Assembly: GCA_027559495.1 (NCBI GenBank) | Contig: JAMXSV010000006.1 | Location: 186,001-250,000, forward strand | DNA: 64,000 nucleotides | Origin: Aurifilum marmelostoma | Taxonomy: Eukaryota; Ascomycota; Sordariomycetes; Diaporthales; Cryphonectriaceae | Direction: 5' to 3' | Shown: positions 43,313 to 55,092 of the stretch, piece after piece | Numbering within the stretch: the stretch's first letter is position 1 | Layout: the number at the start of each line of letters is the position of its first letter | The notes under the pieces: model-generated | What the model saw: only the letters and a program-made list of their open reading frames with translations | What the model was told of the DNA's origin: nothing | The model's database searches: none | Made by a program: the position numbers and the translations under genes

Positions 43313-46300
43313 ATGAGTTTCGCCATCGAGGTGCCCGGGGCGGCGAACCCCCTGAGCCTGCAGGAGCTCTGCAAGGCCCTCGAAGCCGCCACCTCCATGG
43401 ACAGCATCCAGAGACAGGCCGCAGGAAAGCAGCTCAACACCTGGGAGACGCAGCAGAGCTACTTTCCCTCGCTGCAGGTAGGTCCTCGACCCCTTCTCAC
43501 ATCTTGTATGCCATGTACCAGGCTGACTATAAGTTGCTTGCGCCGGGCAGTCCGTCTTCCTCGACAAGTCCATCCCAAGAGAAATACGATTCCTCGCCAT
43601 TTTGCAGATCAAAAACGGTATCGACAAGTACTGGCGCCTCAGTGCAAAGAATACCATCAGTCCCAACGACAAGGCCTTGCTCAGATCAAGATTGTTCGAG
43701 GGCACCATTGGGGAGGAGGACAAGGCCTTTGCTCTGCACAATGCCCTCGCGACCGCCAAGGTCCTTCGCATAGACTATCCGGACTACTGGCCCGAAGCCC
43801 TGCCCAGTCTGATCGATCTGCTGAGGCAATACAAGCATGGAGACCAGCGGCTCCTGGGCGGTGCTCTCGTCCTTCTGCTGCGTATCGTCAAGGAGCTGGG
43901 TGCTGCCCGGCTGCGTAAGTCGCAGACCGCGCTGCAGGCCGTCACGCCTGAGCTGGTCTACCTCCTTGGCGAGATATACTCGGAGCGGACCAACCTGTGG
44001 ACCACCTGGCTGTCGTCTGGGCAGGGAGATGAGGAGGTAGCAAACCTGGCCCTGCAGAACAGCCTCTCTGCTGCAAAGATCCTGCGTCGACTGTTGATCT
44101 TGGGCTATGAGAATCCTGCCAAGGACAAGGTTGTCGTCGAGTTTTGGTCTCTCACACAGAACCACTTTGGCCAGTTCCTTGGCTACGTCGGCCACGACTC
44201 CACCGTCCCTGCACACCACCAGGACGTGATAGGGAAGCACCTCCTGCAGTTTACGAAACTCCACCTCGAGATGTCTGAGGCCCATCCTGCGAGCTTCCCC
44301 ATCCTCCCCAACTCTGTCCCTCTTGTGCTTGCATACTGGGATCTCGTGGCAAATTTCGCCGAAGTCTTCGACAAGTCTGGCGGCCTGAGACAAACCACAA
44401 CTGCGGACGGAGCGGGCTCCAAATCCAAAGTCGAGGGACCATTACTTGAGAGGTTGGCCCTCAAGGGGCTTCTCCTGGTCAAGAGCTGTGTGGCTATCGT
44501 TTGGAAACCTGTCCAGACCTTCAAGTACATCAGCAAAGAATTCGTGCAGCAGAAGGACACGGCAGTTCAGGTCCTTCGAACCGAGCTACTGAAAGACGAG
44601 CTCGTCATGCAGATCGTTAACGTTATAATTACCAAATTATTAATCTTCCGGAAAGCAGACCTAGAGGCTTGGGAGACGGACCCAGAGGACTTCGATGCGA
44701 CGGAGCAATACCTTGGAGATGCCTGGCAGTTCAGCGTCAGGCCCTGCGCCGAGAGGGTCTTCTTGGACCTGTTGGTCTACTACAAAGACCTCTTGACGCC
44801 CCCATTGCTCTCATACTTTCACCAGGCCACCATCTCGGACGCAGATGTCATCACCAAGGACGCCATTTACACCGCCATGGGCGCCTCTGCGCCTAACATC
44901 TCCCAGGCTTTCGACTTTGACAAGTTCCTGGCAACGACGTTGGTACAAGATGCGCAGTCCACCGGTCCCCTCGCCAAGGTCCTTCGTCGCAGGATAGCAA
45001 TCTTGATCAGTACCTGGGTGCCTGTCAAGATCGCCGACGCGAGCCGGCCCCTCATCTTCGACATCTACCGTCACATCCTGAATGATAAGGACGAGAACAA
45101 CGACGAAGTGGTCCGCCTCACCGCGGCGAGACAGCTGAAGGACATCGCGGATGACTTCGAGTTTCCTGGCAAACTGTTTGCCACCTACGCCCCAGACATT
45201 CTACCGCAGATTATCAAGCTGCTCCCAGACGTCGTCGTAGAAGACACGAAGCAGGCCCTTTTCGAGACGCTGCGAGTGTGCATACAACGCATGGAAGAGC
45301 ACGTCCTCCCGTTCGCGGACCCTATCATGTCAGCACTTCCGACCCTCTGGGATGCTGCCGGCGACGCACACATGATTAAAGCTGCCATAATAGCAGTCCT
45401 CGTGGCACTAGTCACCTCCATCGGGGCAGAGTCACGCCACTATCAGTCAACCATGCTCCCTATCGTCGCCCAGTGCATGAACGATCCTTCGAACGAGGCC
45501 TTCCTGGAAGACATTGTTGATCTCTGGAGGTCCCTGATCGTTCAGAGCGCAGCTCCGTTGTCCCCGGAGATGATCAGCCTGCAGCCGCTCATCCTTCCCC
45601 TCATCGAAAACGAGCCTCAACTCGCTGAGGCTGCTTTTGAGATCCTCAAGGCATATATAATCTTGGCACCAGATGCCATTCTGTCTGACGGCCTGCGGCG
45701 AAACACCTTACAAGCACTATCCAACCCCCTCCAATCTCATGCCCGCGGCCGCAGCGCCGACGTCCTGACGAGCGACCGCAAGATAGAACTCATTTTCCTC
45801 GCCGCCTCCCAACTCGGCGGCACCAATGGCGTGTCCACCATTGTGCAAGATCTTGTATCCCTCGGGCTGTTGCACACCATGTTGCAGCGCATCCACGAGG
45901 ACTGGGAGCACACACAACTCACCGGCCCCAATGCTGCGAACAAGGAAGCCCTGGAGTGGTCCCATAAGCTGGCCTACTTTAGCATCCTGGCACGCATCGC
46001 CGTTGCCGACCCCGTCCTTCTCGTCTCCGCCCTCACCTCGCTCGGCGCCGGCGACTTCACCCAGATCTGGCCGTGGCTCTCAACCCAGTGGTTCTCCGCG
46101 CTGCAGTCGATGGCCGACGTGGAGAGACAAAAGCTGTCCTGCCTCGCGCTCACGCGCCTTGCCGAGCTGTCGCGCCCCGTGCAGGACCTCGTCTGCTCAT
46201 CGCTGCAGGACTACTTCACCATGTGGACCACCATCGTCCTGGAGGTGCATGAAGGCAACGCGCTCGGCGAGGACGGCCTCGTATGGGAAGCACCGCCCAT

Positions 46301-46517
46301 CAGCGAGGAGGGCACGCCGCTCGAGAACGGCGAGTGCGTCGTCATGGCCAACGACCCAGTGCATACGATACGGACCTACGGGTTCATCACGGAGCGGCTC
46401 CAGGGCCTTGTGGCGAGAGCTGGTGGGGAGGCGGCGTTCAGGGATGAATGGGTCGTGAACGTAGACAAGGAAGTCCTGACCGGCTTCGAGAGGCTGGCGA
46501 ATGGGCCTGCGTCGTAG
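43313..46517 (+). CDS. KAP120: Importin-beta family karyopherin Kap120
   Basis: Kap120 carries cargo such as ribosome assembly factors through the nuclear pore. Exons 43313-43477 and 43551-46517; 1,043 residues, close to the yeast length. The N-terminus is an importin-beta N-terminal domain: LCKALEAATSMDSIQRQAAGKQLNTWE, then YFPSLQ/SVFLDKSIPREIRFLAILQIKNGIDKYW across the single intron. The remainder is a HEAT-type alpha-solenoid with repeated amphipathic helices (for example FEFPGKLFATYAPDILPQIIKLLPDVV). The chain ends GFERLANGPAS. Unlike several neighbours the 2,967-base second exon has no frame break. It converges with ADE6. Confidence 0.93.
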
Positions 46518-46925
46518 TAGTCAATTTGCACGGACAAGGCCGAGGAGTTGTGCAAAGGCTCGGACCAGATGGAGAGGCGTTGAGAAGAAAAAAAGACCGC
46601 AGAGACTTTGGGATTCAGACTGTGGATAAATTAGCCCGTGAGAAAGCAGAGCAGAGATACCAACTTAGATGAGTCAATGAGCATCGAGAATGAGACAGAC
46701 GTGTAGAAGTGTACTCTTGAGGCGGAGTGGGTAACAGCCTTGTATCATTCTCAGTGTGATAGTGAGTCTTGAAATTTCCGTCTCCCATTCTCTATCAGTG
46801 ATATTGTCAGATGCATACAAGATAGAAGTTAAAAATATAAAAACACACCCTTCCCCTTTTTTTTCCTTTTAACGCAATCTATAAGATTTTTCCGACCTTC
46901 ATATAACCCGTTCCCAACAGGCGCT
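46518..46925. other. Convergent spacer KAP120 / ADE6
   Basis: About 400 bases containing both 3' UTRs, AT-richer than the genes, with a T-run near 46857-46864. No gene seen. Confidence 0.5.
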
Positions 46926-49900
46926 TCAGCCCACCCACTTCCTCGCGTTCCTAAACATCCTCAGCCAGGGCCCAAACATGCCCCAGTTGTCTACATCCTC
47001 GCGCGGCGCCCAGCTGGCCACGTCCGCCATGATGGTCCTCTCCGGGTGCGGCATCATGGCGAGCACGCGGCCGTCCTTGCTCCGCACGCCCGCGATACCC
47101 TCTGGGCTGCCGTTGGGGTTGAAGGGGTACGTCTCGGTCACCTTGCCGTAGTTGTCCGTGTACCGCAGCGGGATCAGGCCGTCCTCGTTGCAGGCATGCA
47201 GCGCCCCGCCCACGGGGCCGGAAAACTCAGCCCGGCCTTCGCCGTGGGACACGACGATGGGCAGCAGCGAGCCGGACATGCCCGAGAAGAAGATGGACTT
47301 CTCGTCGGCGTCGTTGATGGCCACCATGCTGTACCGGCCCTCAAACTGCTGGCTTGTGTTCTCGACGAACGCGGGCCAGTGCTCCGCGCCGGGGATGAGC
47401 TCCTTGAGGCGCGAGAGCATCTGGCAGCCGTTGCATACGCCCAGGGTGAAGGTGTCGGGCCGTCGGAAGAAGGCCTCGAAGGTGCGACGGGCGTTTTCGT
47501 GCATCAGGATCGAGTTGGCCCAACCCTGGCCGGCGCCCAGGACGTCACCGTACGAGAAGCCTCCGCAAGCGGCGAGACCACGGAAGCCATCAAGCGAGAA
47601 GCCGGACAGGATGTCGGTCATGTGGATGTCTACTGCCTCGAACCCGGCGGCCCTGAAGGCGAAGGCCATCTCGGCGTGGCCGTTCACGCCTTGCTCGCGA
47701 AGGATGGCGACGCGAGGCCGTTGGGTGACAAGGGACTTGATCGCAGTGAACGCGGTGGTACCTGTCTCTGTGGGGTCGAATTTGAGCCTGTAGGAGAGAC
47801 CTGGGTCCCTCGAGTCGAGTATGGATGCAAACTCGGAGTCGGCGCAAGATGGGTTGTCTCGGAGCTTCTGCATCTCGTAGGAAGTGGCGGACCACCACTG
47901 CTGCATCTGTGCGCGGTCCAGGTCTACGAGGGTTGTGGCTCCGTGCCGCACAAGAAGTGATTCCTTTGACGTCGCCCGCACATAGCCAATCTTCTTGAGC
48001 AGACCTGGCGGTGGGCCACAGGTAGCAAAGCAACGGCGGAATCTCCTCTCGTCTGACTTGCGGATCTGGAACACGGCGCCAAGCTCCTCGTTGAACAACG
48101 CCTCCAGGGCGTCAGAGGCCGTGAAGTTCTTGGCAAGCTCATCGATGGAGATATCCACAGCACAGCGACCAGCGAACATCATCTCCGCGATAGTGGTGAG
48201 CAGACCTCCATCGGAACGGTCATGATAAGCAAGAACAATGTTCTCCTCATGCAATTGGGACAGAGCGTCGAAGTAGTCGACGACGAGCCTGGTATCGCGA
48301 ACATCCGGTGCCTCATGGCCCAGCTGTCCTAAGACTTGTGCCAATGCGGATCCGCCCATGGCTTTGTATCCCTGTGCGAGGTCGACGAATATCAAGATGG
48401 ACTCGCCAACTTCTTCGACACGCCGAAGCTGAGGCGTCCACGTGCTTCGGACGTCCTCGACTGGGGTAAAGGCCGAGATGACAACGGACACTGGAGCAGT
48501 GACACTCTTTGAGTCCCCGTTTTCGTCCTGCCAGGAGGCTTTCATGGAGGTCGAATCCTTGCCCACCGGTATGGAGACCTTCAACTCCGGGCAGAGGTCC
48601 ATGCCGATAGCCTTGACGGCTTCGAACAGGGCGGCACCCTCACCAGGGTGATTGACGGCAGCCATCCAGTTGGCAGATAGCTTGACTCGTCTCAGGTCAC
48701 CCCGCACGTCAGCAGCCCCCTTTATGTGAGCAGCGCCGAGGTTCATCAAGCTTTCGATGACAGCCATCCGAGCTGAAGCTCCGGGTGAGATCAGGGCCAG
48801 GGTTGGCTTCTCTCCCATTGCCATAGCCTCACCCTGGCGGTTCTTCTCATCAACACTGAAAGAGCCCAGTGTGACGGCGACATCTGCCACAGGTGTCTGC
48901 CAAGGGCCGACGAGTTGGTCTTGCACTGTCAAGCCACCAACAGTCTGCAGGTATATTAGCTATCAGCCTTCTCCAGTGTGCACGTAGAATACTACTCACC
49001 CGATCAGCGATCGTGATCAGGAACATCTTTGACCCAACCGATGGAAGGGAGAAGACGAGCTCGGTAGCCTTGGCGATCATCTCCTTCCTGTCTGACAGAC
49101 CGTACTTCTCTGTGAGGCTAGCCGCTGCGTCAAAAGGTGCCAGAGATCTCTGGACAGTCTCAACCACCCGCTCCTGGCGACGTCCTGGAGGGAACAAGGC
49201 ATCCATCGGCAGGTCGATTGGTACAGGGTATTCTTTGGATTCTCGGTCGGTCAAGATCAACCTCGCGGTGCCATTGTCATCTTTAGTGACAACAGCGCCG
49301 ACGTTGGAAAAACCACACCGCTCGCGCTCTGATATCGTTGTCAGCCGAGTGAGGGCGGATGCGCAAGAACTCCAAGGCCTTCACCTACCACAAATACTTT
49401 GGAACCGGTTGATGCTGTCCCTGTTTACCAGCAACACGTATCTCTCTTGGGCCTCGTTGCACCATACCTGCAGAGGGCTCATGCTGTCGTCGGCACTCTC
49501 AACCTGGCGCAGCTCGAACTTGCCGCCGAAGCCCGCATCCTTTACAAGCTCGGGCAACGCATTCGAGAGCCCTCCGGCGCCTACGTCGTGGATCATAGCA
49601 ATGGGGTTGCTCGTGCCCAGTGCGACACAAGTGTTGATGACCATCTGGGCGCGGCGCTCCATCTCAGGGTTACCGCGCTGCACAGAGTCGAAGTCGAGGT
49701 CCGCATTGCCGCCCCCGACAGCGCTCGATGCCGCACCACCTCCCAGGCCGATCAACATGGCAGGTCCTCCGAGAACAATGACATAAGCGCCGTCGTGGAC
49801 GTCAGACTCGTTCTTGAGAGCGTGTTGCGGTCGGACAGAGCCGAGACCGCCAGCAATCATGATGGGCTTGTGGTAGCCCCTCCAGTCAGGGCTGGCATCC

Positions 49901-51437
49901 TCACCGCTGCCGTTCGTAAGCAGGGTTCTAAAGGTGCCCGTCAGACACGGTCGACCGAATTCGTTGTTGAACCGCGCAGAGCCGATGGGTGCCTCCAGCA
50001 TGATGTCTAGACTGCTGGCATAGTGACCAGGTCTGCCAATGTCGACCTCCCAAGGGTCTCGCTTGCCCGGGATGAGCAGGTCCGAAACCCAAAAGCCACA
50101 CAGGCCAGCTTTTGGTATTGAGCCTCGTCCAACAGCGCCTTCGTCCTAGAGGCGAGGTAGTCAGTGACTGACATTCTACGGCAAGACTGTGCCGAGAGAG
50201 GAGCGTTGGGCCGGCAAAACACTTGTTTCGGGCCTCTTCCGAACCAATCGTCCATCAGGTATCACACTGATAGTAGGTGGAATTGACAAAAAAGAGAGAG
50301 GCTGCGTACTCTAATCTCGCCTCCGGATCCTGTCGCAGCACCTGGGAAGGGGGGAGATAGCCGTGGGATGGTTATGCGTCTCCACCTTGATGAGGGGGTG
50401 AAGCACCTCGCTGGTGAGCTTCCAGGTGCCGGTGGAGTAGTCCGGAGCCCAGAAGTTGGAGACGTCTCCCTGGAGGACGGCGGCGTTGTCGCTGTAGGCA
50501 GAGACGGTGTAGTCCGGGGTCTTTTTGTGGGTGTTCTTGATCATCTCGAAAAGACTCTTGCCCATGGGCTTGCCGTCGATTGTCCAAGCCGCATTGAAGA
50601 CCTTGTGGCGACAATGCCTGCAGGAGACGAAGAGTCAGAGACAAGAAGTGTGATTACGATGCAGAGACAATCATTCGCGGCGAGGGCAGACGCTTGTCCA
50701 CCCGGCCCCTTCAACATGAAGGAAAGAGAAAAGGGGAAAAAAAAAGGGAAGCACAGCAGCCATGGCAGACATACTCCGAGTTGACCTGAGCAAACATGAA
50801 CAGCTCCACATCATGGGGCGGCCTGCCGAGCTTGGTGTAGACGTCCACCAGATATTGCATCTCTTCAGGGCTCAGGGCCAATCCCATCTTCTGGTTGTAT
50901 TCCTGCAGCACAGACAAAGGCTCTCCACCGTCGGCGAAGATGTCGACAACAACGAGGGGGCTTCGGTCTCCATCGAGGAACATGACGTCCAGCGAGGGCT
51001 GCTCGGTGGTGATGATCTCGGTCATACGGTCATGGATGATGTCGCGGAAGGACAGGTCGTCCAGTCCGTCGTGAGGTCGTCCCTCAAACTGAATGGTGAT
51101 CACTCGACCCCGTTCGACCCGGTGAACCTGCTCCTTCAGGCCGCAGACGTGGGCGATGCTGGTAGCCTTGGAGCTCCATGGCGATATGTTGCGGGGGGGA
51201 GATGTAGAGGGTGACGCCGTTCTCGGCAGCGAAGGTCAGCTTGGAGGCATCAGAGACCTGCAGCAGCTGCTGGACCTTGTCGAGTCCGGCCTGGCCCTGC
51301 TTCAGGTCGACGTAGTAGAGCCAATTCCCGTGGATGGACTGGGCCTTGACACTGCCCTGCTTGTTGATGCGGTTCAGAAGCTTCTGGGCCTCTGAGGCCG
51401 TGTAGCACGAGCCCCCGATCAGAGTCTCGTGCGGCAT
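46926..51437 (-). CDS. ADE6: Phosphoribosylformylglycinamidine synthase (purine step 4)
   Basis: This enzyme converts FGAR to FGAM with glutamine and ATP in cytosolic purine synthesis. Exons (minus): 51437-50775, 50617-50310, 50145-49389, 49328-49000, 48944-46926; after two corrections 1,357 residues, matching the family. It starts MPHETLIGG. Landmarks: FAQVNSEHCRHKVFN across intron 1; KVETHNHPTAISP; the glycine-rich GGPAMLIGLGGGAASS; AYHDRSDGGL; then a fused class I glutaminase with nucleophile Cys1189 in LGVCNGCQML and the His/Glu of MPHPERT near the end. Two one-base excesses lie in G runs (plus strand): 51193-51199, between LYIS and SPWSSKATSIAHVCGLKE, and 50349-50354, just after THNHPTAIS. 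Both hit absolutely conserved sequence in a gene needed for growth without purines. It diverges from the thioredoxin-fold gene. Confidence 0.95.
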
Positions 51438-52092
51438 GGTCGAAAGGTGAGGGGTGACAAGAGGTCACAAGGAGAGGTTGTGGTGCTCAGGGGCGGAGAT
51501 GAAGGAGCCGTCGCCAACCAAAGGCTGGTTGTGCAAAAGAGAGAGAGAAGCCCAAAATTCTTTGAGGGGCTACTGCACGATAAGATTTCTCTATCGGCAG
51601 CTCGACCAGATCGCGGGGCACTACAGCACATCGTACGCCATAAACCCCTGCCTCTTGGAGGGGCACCGTGTCAGGCTCGCGCTGCGCTAACTCGTCTGCT
51701 TGCACTTTAGGGGTCCTGTCCTGGGGTCCGTCAGGTCTCACGCCAGGGGTGTGTACTATAGGCAATCGACTCTAGGGTTAGGGTCTTTTTGAGGGGTGTA
51801 CAGCTTCAATACGTCGACCCCGCGTGCCCCGCTATCGATGAGCTCATCAAGCCTCTTGCATACGACATCTCGGCGCCGAGACATGCAATTCTACCTGAGG
51901 TCACTCACATATATACGCAGTCCCCTCACGGCGACACTGGACAGGAGACAATCTACTTTATCCACAGCCTTTCGCACCTTCTCATACTTGCAACCACAAA
52001 AGCGACCCAATTCCAGTAAGTGAGCCCACCGCTCCTTACGATTTGCGACACGGTCAGGCACAACCTCTTCTAACTTGAAGAAATGAGCAGCA
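51438..52092. promoter_or_regulatory. Divergent promoter region ADE6 / thioredoxin-fold gene
   Basis: A 655-base bidirectional spacer. It holds a double telo-box, CTAGGGTTAGGG (51772-51783), about 335 bases upstream of the ADE6 start. A small ORF overlaps the downstream gene (52083-52142). No other feature is clear. Confidence 0.45.
51772..51783. promoter_or_regulatory. Telo-box-like motif
   Basis: Two TTAGGG-type units in tandem. Short interstitial telomere-like motifs in ascomycete promoters can be bound by Tbf1/Reb1-type factors; binding here is inference only. Confidence 0.35.
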
Positions 52093-52142
52093 ATGGCGCT
52101 CCCTCCCAAGTTCAAGGGCCACCGCCTGCTCTTCTTCAGTGA
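52083..52142 (+). other. Overlapping upstream ORF of the thioredoxin-fold gene
   Basis: An ATG only 10 bases before the main start opens 19 codons in another frame and stops at 52140-52142, 47 bases inside the main coding sequence. Scanning ribosomes meet it first, so leaky scanning would decide output. Confidence 0.4.
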
Positions 52143-52764
52143 CGACCCCTCGGCGCCGGCTCCCACCGATACCGTTGCCTCGGAGCCCCTACACACGGTC
52201 GAGGTGTTCCTTGACTACGTGTGCCCCTTCTCGGCCAAGCTGTTCAAGACCTTTGTCACCTCGGTGGCGCCCCGCATCCGTGCCGACCCACGGCTGGCCG
52301 GCAAGGTGCAGGTCCTCCTGCGGCAGCAGATCCAGCCCTGGCACCCGTCGTCCACGCTCGTACACGAGGCCGCCCTCGCCGTGGAGAGGCTTGCCCCGGA
52401 CAAGTTTTGGCAGTTCAGCGAGGCGCTCTTCGACGACCAGCAGGCCTACTTCGACGTCAATGTCGTCAACGAGACGCGCAACTCCACGTACAGGAGGCTG
52501 GCCAAGCTGGGCGCGCAGAGCGTGGGCGTCAACGAGGAGGAGCTGTACAGCCTGCTCGCGATCCCCGAGAAGGCGGCCGAGAACGGCAGCCTGAACATCG
52601 GCAACCAGGTCACCAATGACTTGAAGGTTGTGATCAAGATGGCCAGGCTGGTTGGTGTGCACGTTAGCCCGACGGTCATTTTCGATGGGGTTGTGAACAA
52701 TGATATCAGCTCCAGCTGGTCGGCCGACCAGTGGCTTGAGTGGTTGGGAAAGAGTGTCGCCTAG
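52093..52764 (+). CDS. Thioredoxin-fold (DsbA-like) protein
   Basis: A 223-residue intronless protein of the DsbA/thioredoxin_4 group. It begins MALPPKFKGHRLLFF. The first strand-helix contains VFLDYVCPFSAKLFKTF, a single-Cys CPFS active-site motif, so it is not a classical CXXC oxidoreductase. The middle helical insertion (HEAALAVERLAPDKFWQFSEALFDDQ) and the cis-Pro loop VHVSPTVIFDGVV complete the fold. There is no signal peptide. Role unknown; related fungal proteins are annotated only by fold. The second possible start at 52083 is out of frame, which fixes the start here. Confidence 0.85.
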   Translation: MALPPKFKGHRLLFFSDDPSAPAPTDTVASEPLHTVEVFLDYVCPFSAKLFKTFVTSVAPRIRADPRLAGKVQVLLRQQIQPWHPSSTLVHEAALAVERLAPDKFWQFSEALFDDQQAYFDVNVVNETRNSTYRRLAKLGAQSVGVNEEELYSLLAIPEKAAENGSLNIGNQVTNDLKVVIKMARLVGVHVSPTVIFDGVVNNDISSSWSADQWLEWLGKSVA

Positions 52765-53062
52765 ATTTAGCTCTGTCTGCTGCTCAATGCCGAGCCGGAA
52801 TTGAACTCTAGTGCAAGAATTGGCATGCCTCCACATCAAATTTTCTCGCAGAAAATCAACTCATTTTTGATCGCTGTGGTGATGTGATTGATGATTCCAC
52901 TCTCACATGAAAGTCATGTTGTGGTACAGCCACCCCCCTGCGCCGGGGGGTGTGGATCGAGAAAACCCAAGCTCGATCCCCACCTCACTTTTCTCTTCAT
53001 CAACATCTCATCCAATCGTCAGTCTCGACCCAGAAAGAAGACCACCCGATACCTAATCAACA
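52765..53062. other. Short spacer
   Basis: About 300 bases. A CCCCCCTGCGCCGGGGGG hairpin-forming sequence lies near 52933-52950, perhaps a transcript-end structure. No gene seen. Confidence 0.4.
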
Positions 53063-54029
53063 ATGATAACCTCAATATGGACACGTCAAGCCCGATTGTC
53101 ATCACTGGGGCGTCACAGCATCCTGCAGGCCAGGATTCCAGCCACAAGATGTCCCGCGCTGGCAATGCGCTCTCATGAGCTCTCGTCACAGCTCACGAGA
53201 AGACCAGCCTCCTCATCCTCATCAGCGCCAAAACCGAAACCAAAACCCGAGCCAACACCGAAGACCAAACCTTTTCATGGTACATGATGCTCTGTATATT
53301 CTGAATTGATGCTATCAAAAAGTGGTGCATAGACACTTTCTGACTGACATCTTGGACGACATAGCCCCCAGGCTCATCATCTACCACGCCGGCACCCCAA
53401 GAATCTTTGTGCTCGGCGCGCTCAAGATCTCGGCCATCTTCGTCCTCGGCTTCTTCGCCGTCGTGACCATCCCAAGCTATGTCCAGGCCGGTGCCCCATG
53501 GTGGCAGACGGTGGGCCGTAAGTGAAACCCCGCCTCATTTCCCTTTTCACTATGTACGGACCTCCCTCAGCTCACCGGCGCTTTCTTTTTTTCTCTTTTC
53601 ATAGTTATGGCCGCCGGCACCGTTCCCTTCCTCGCCATCTGGTATCTCACCTCGCCCATGGTGATGTGGATCCACCTGCAGGTCCCCAAGGGCTTCCAGC
53701 GCCACCAGCTGGCCGTCGACAAGTTCGTCAGGCACGTCCCCGCCGACACAGAGGTGACCATCACCACCATGGGTACCATAGGCAAGCCCCGCGTCAGCCA
53801 GGTGCGGCTCCAGGACCTGCGCCACGAGAGGCGCCGGCTGGGGCTGGTCAACTACGTCCGCGACGTGAGCCGGGAGAACGCGGCCAGGAAGTGGTACCAG
53901 TCCGGCGCGGTGGGCGAGTTCAAGATCGAGGACGGGGCGCTCGCGGACAAGAAGTCACAGCGGCCGTGGATGTGGTATAGGATCATACAGGGTTTCAGGG
54001 AGAGGGAGAAGCGGGAGCTGGGAAAGTAG
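53063..54029 (+). CDS. Small two-helix mitochondrial-type membrane protein (TMEM70/186/223-like)
   Basis: Exons 53063-53279, 53323-53517, 53605-54029; 278 residues. The N-terminus (MITSIWTRQARLSSLGRHSI) is basic and hydroxylated, without acidic residues for about 35 positions, like a mitochondrial presequence. It is followed by a Lys/Pro-rich linker. Two hydrophobic segments, FVLGALKISAIFVLGFFAVVTI and LMAAGTVPFLAIWYLTSPMVMWI, are joined by a short loop. A soluble tail then contains TEVTITTMGTIGKPRVSQVRL. This arrangement matches fungal relatives of the TMEM70/TMEM186/TMEM223 group, involved in inner-membrane complex assembly in animals; function here is inferred from layout only. Intron 1 is only 43 bases (GTACAT...CAAAAAG). 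The first exon has an unusual CpG- and Ser/Pro-rich composition, and the start could be shorter. Confidence 0.7.
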
Positions 54030-55092
54030 TAGGCCACGACAGCAAGATAGAGATGATTTAGAAAGGATGTGTGATGATGCGACGTTAACAAGGCTCAGTC
54101 TAATGCCCAAGCACAAAAAAGACTGAGATGTGACCGCCTCGTCGGTAACTACAGGTTCAGTCTTTCTGTCTGCTAGATCATGTGACAAATACTCACAAGC
54201 AAGACTGTTGAGCGCTTTACTCCTGGAATTACAGCTCCTCTGCAGTAGAAGGCTACCTTTGAGCAGGTAGCTGGCCTAATACATATACATTGATTGAGGC
54301 TGTGGTGCGCTAGAACGGACTCCGCAAAAAGCCCCTCCGAGTCGTTCATAGTAGTACCTTCCACGGTTTGAAAGTAGTTACATTATGTTTCTCTCTTCGA
54401 CCATCGACATCATCTTCACCTCTGTTCATCGTGGTCCGAACTCCATGCCCACTTCCGAAGTAGCAAACCCACCATCAAATCCGCGCGCTGCAATCTCCAC
54501 CGCCCCAGCCTATCGACCGGTCCAGACCTACAAGTATATGCTATGGTTCGGGAACGCACAAGAGTCACGGGATATCTTGCGGTTTTGCGCGAAGACACAC
54601 GTTCAATTGTCAGCTGAGCCAGGGCTCAGTGGTGCTCTGGTGTCCCAAGCTACCAGAAGAAAAGCGACATCTCAAGCAGATGTAAGAAGCGGTTGTTGAG
54701 TAGGAAGACCAGTCGAGTTCATGGAGTGGCGTGCGTGCTAATTAACATATTCCTAGTGGTGCAACGGCTTCCCATGTTCGTTCTTGCGCATTGCACGGAC
54801 CCGCTTCCAAAACTAAAACTATCACAAGCTCTTGAGCCGTCAATCTTACTCTTGTCCGCAAATTTATGGTTGGGGAATGCGTTTGGCCTGCCACAAGTAT
54901 GATATGTGCTCCAACATTCTAGGCAGCCCAAGTCCAGCTGCACATTATTGAAAGATTCTGTCATGGTCGAGTCTAAAACGTATCAAAATTGCTTCGGAGG
55001 CGTAAACTTTTGGGCGTCATATCCCGTACCTTATGATCTTTCTCAGACCTCGAGTGGGAAACAGCATGTCGCAAAAACAGGTAATACACCAA
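54030..55092. other. Spacer between the membrane-protein gene and the O-methyltransferase
   Basis: About 1.1 kb. It contains a 104-codon ATG frame at 54385-54699 with no recognisable domain; codon use is not biased like the neighbours. I treat the stretch as non-coding or a decayed remnant. Confidence 0.4.

Noticed and set aside
54385..54699. 104-codon ATG frame upstream of the O-methyltransferase
   Set aside because: No domain and neutral codon use; kept only as part of the spacer entry.
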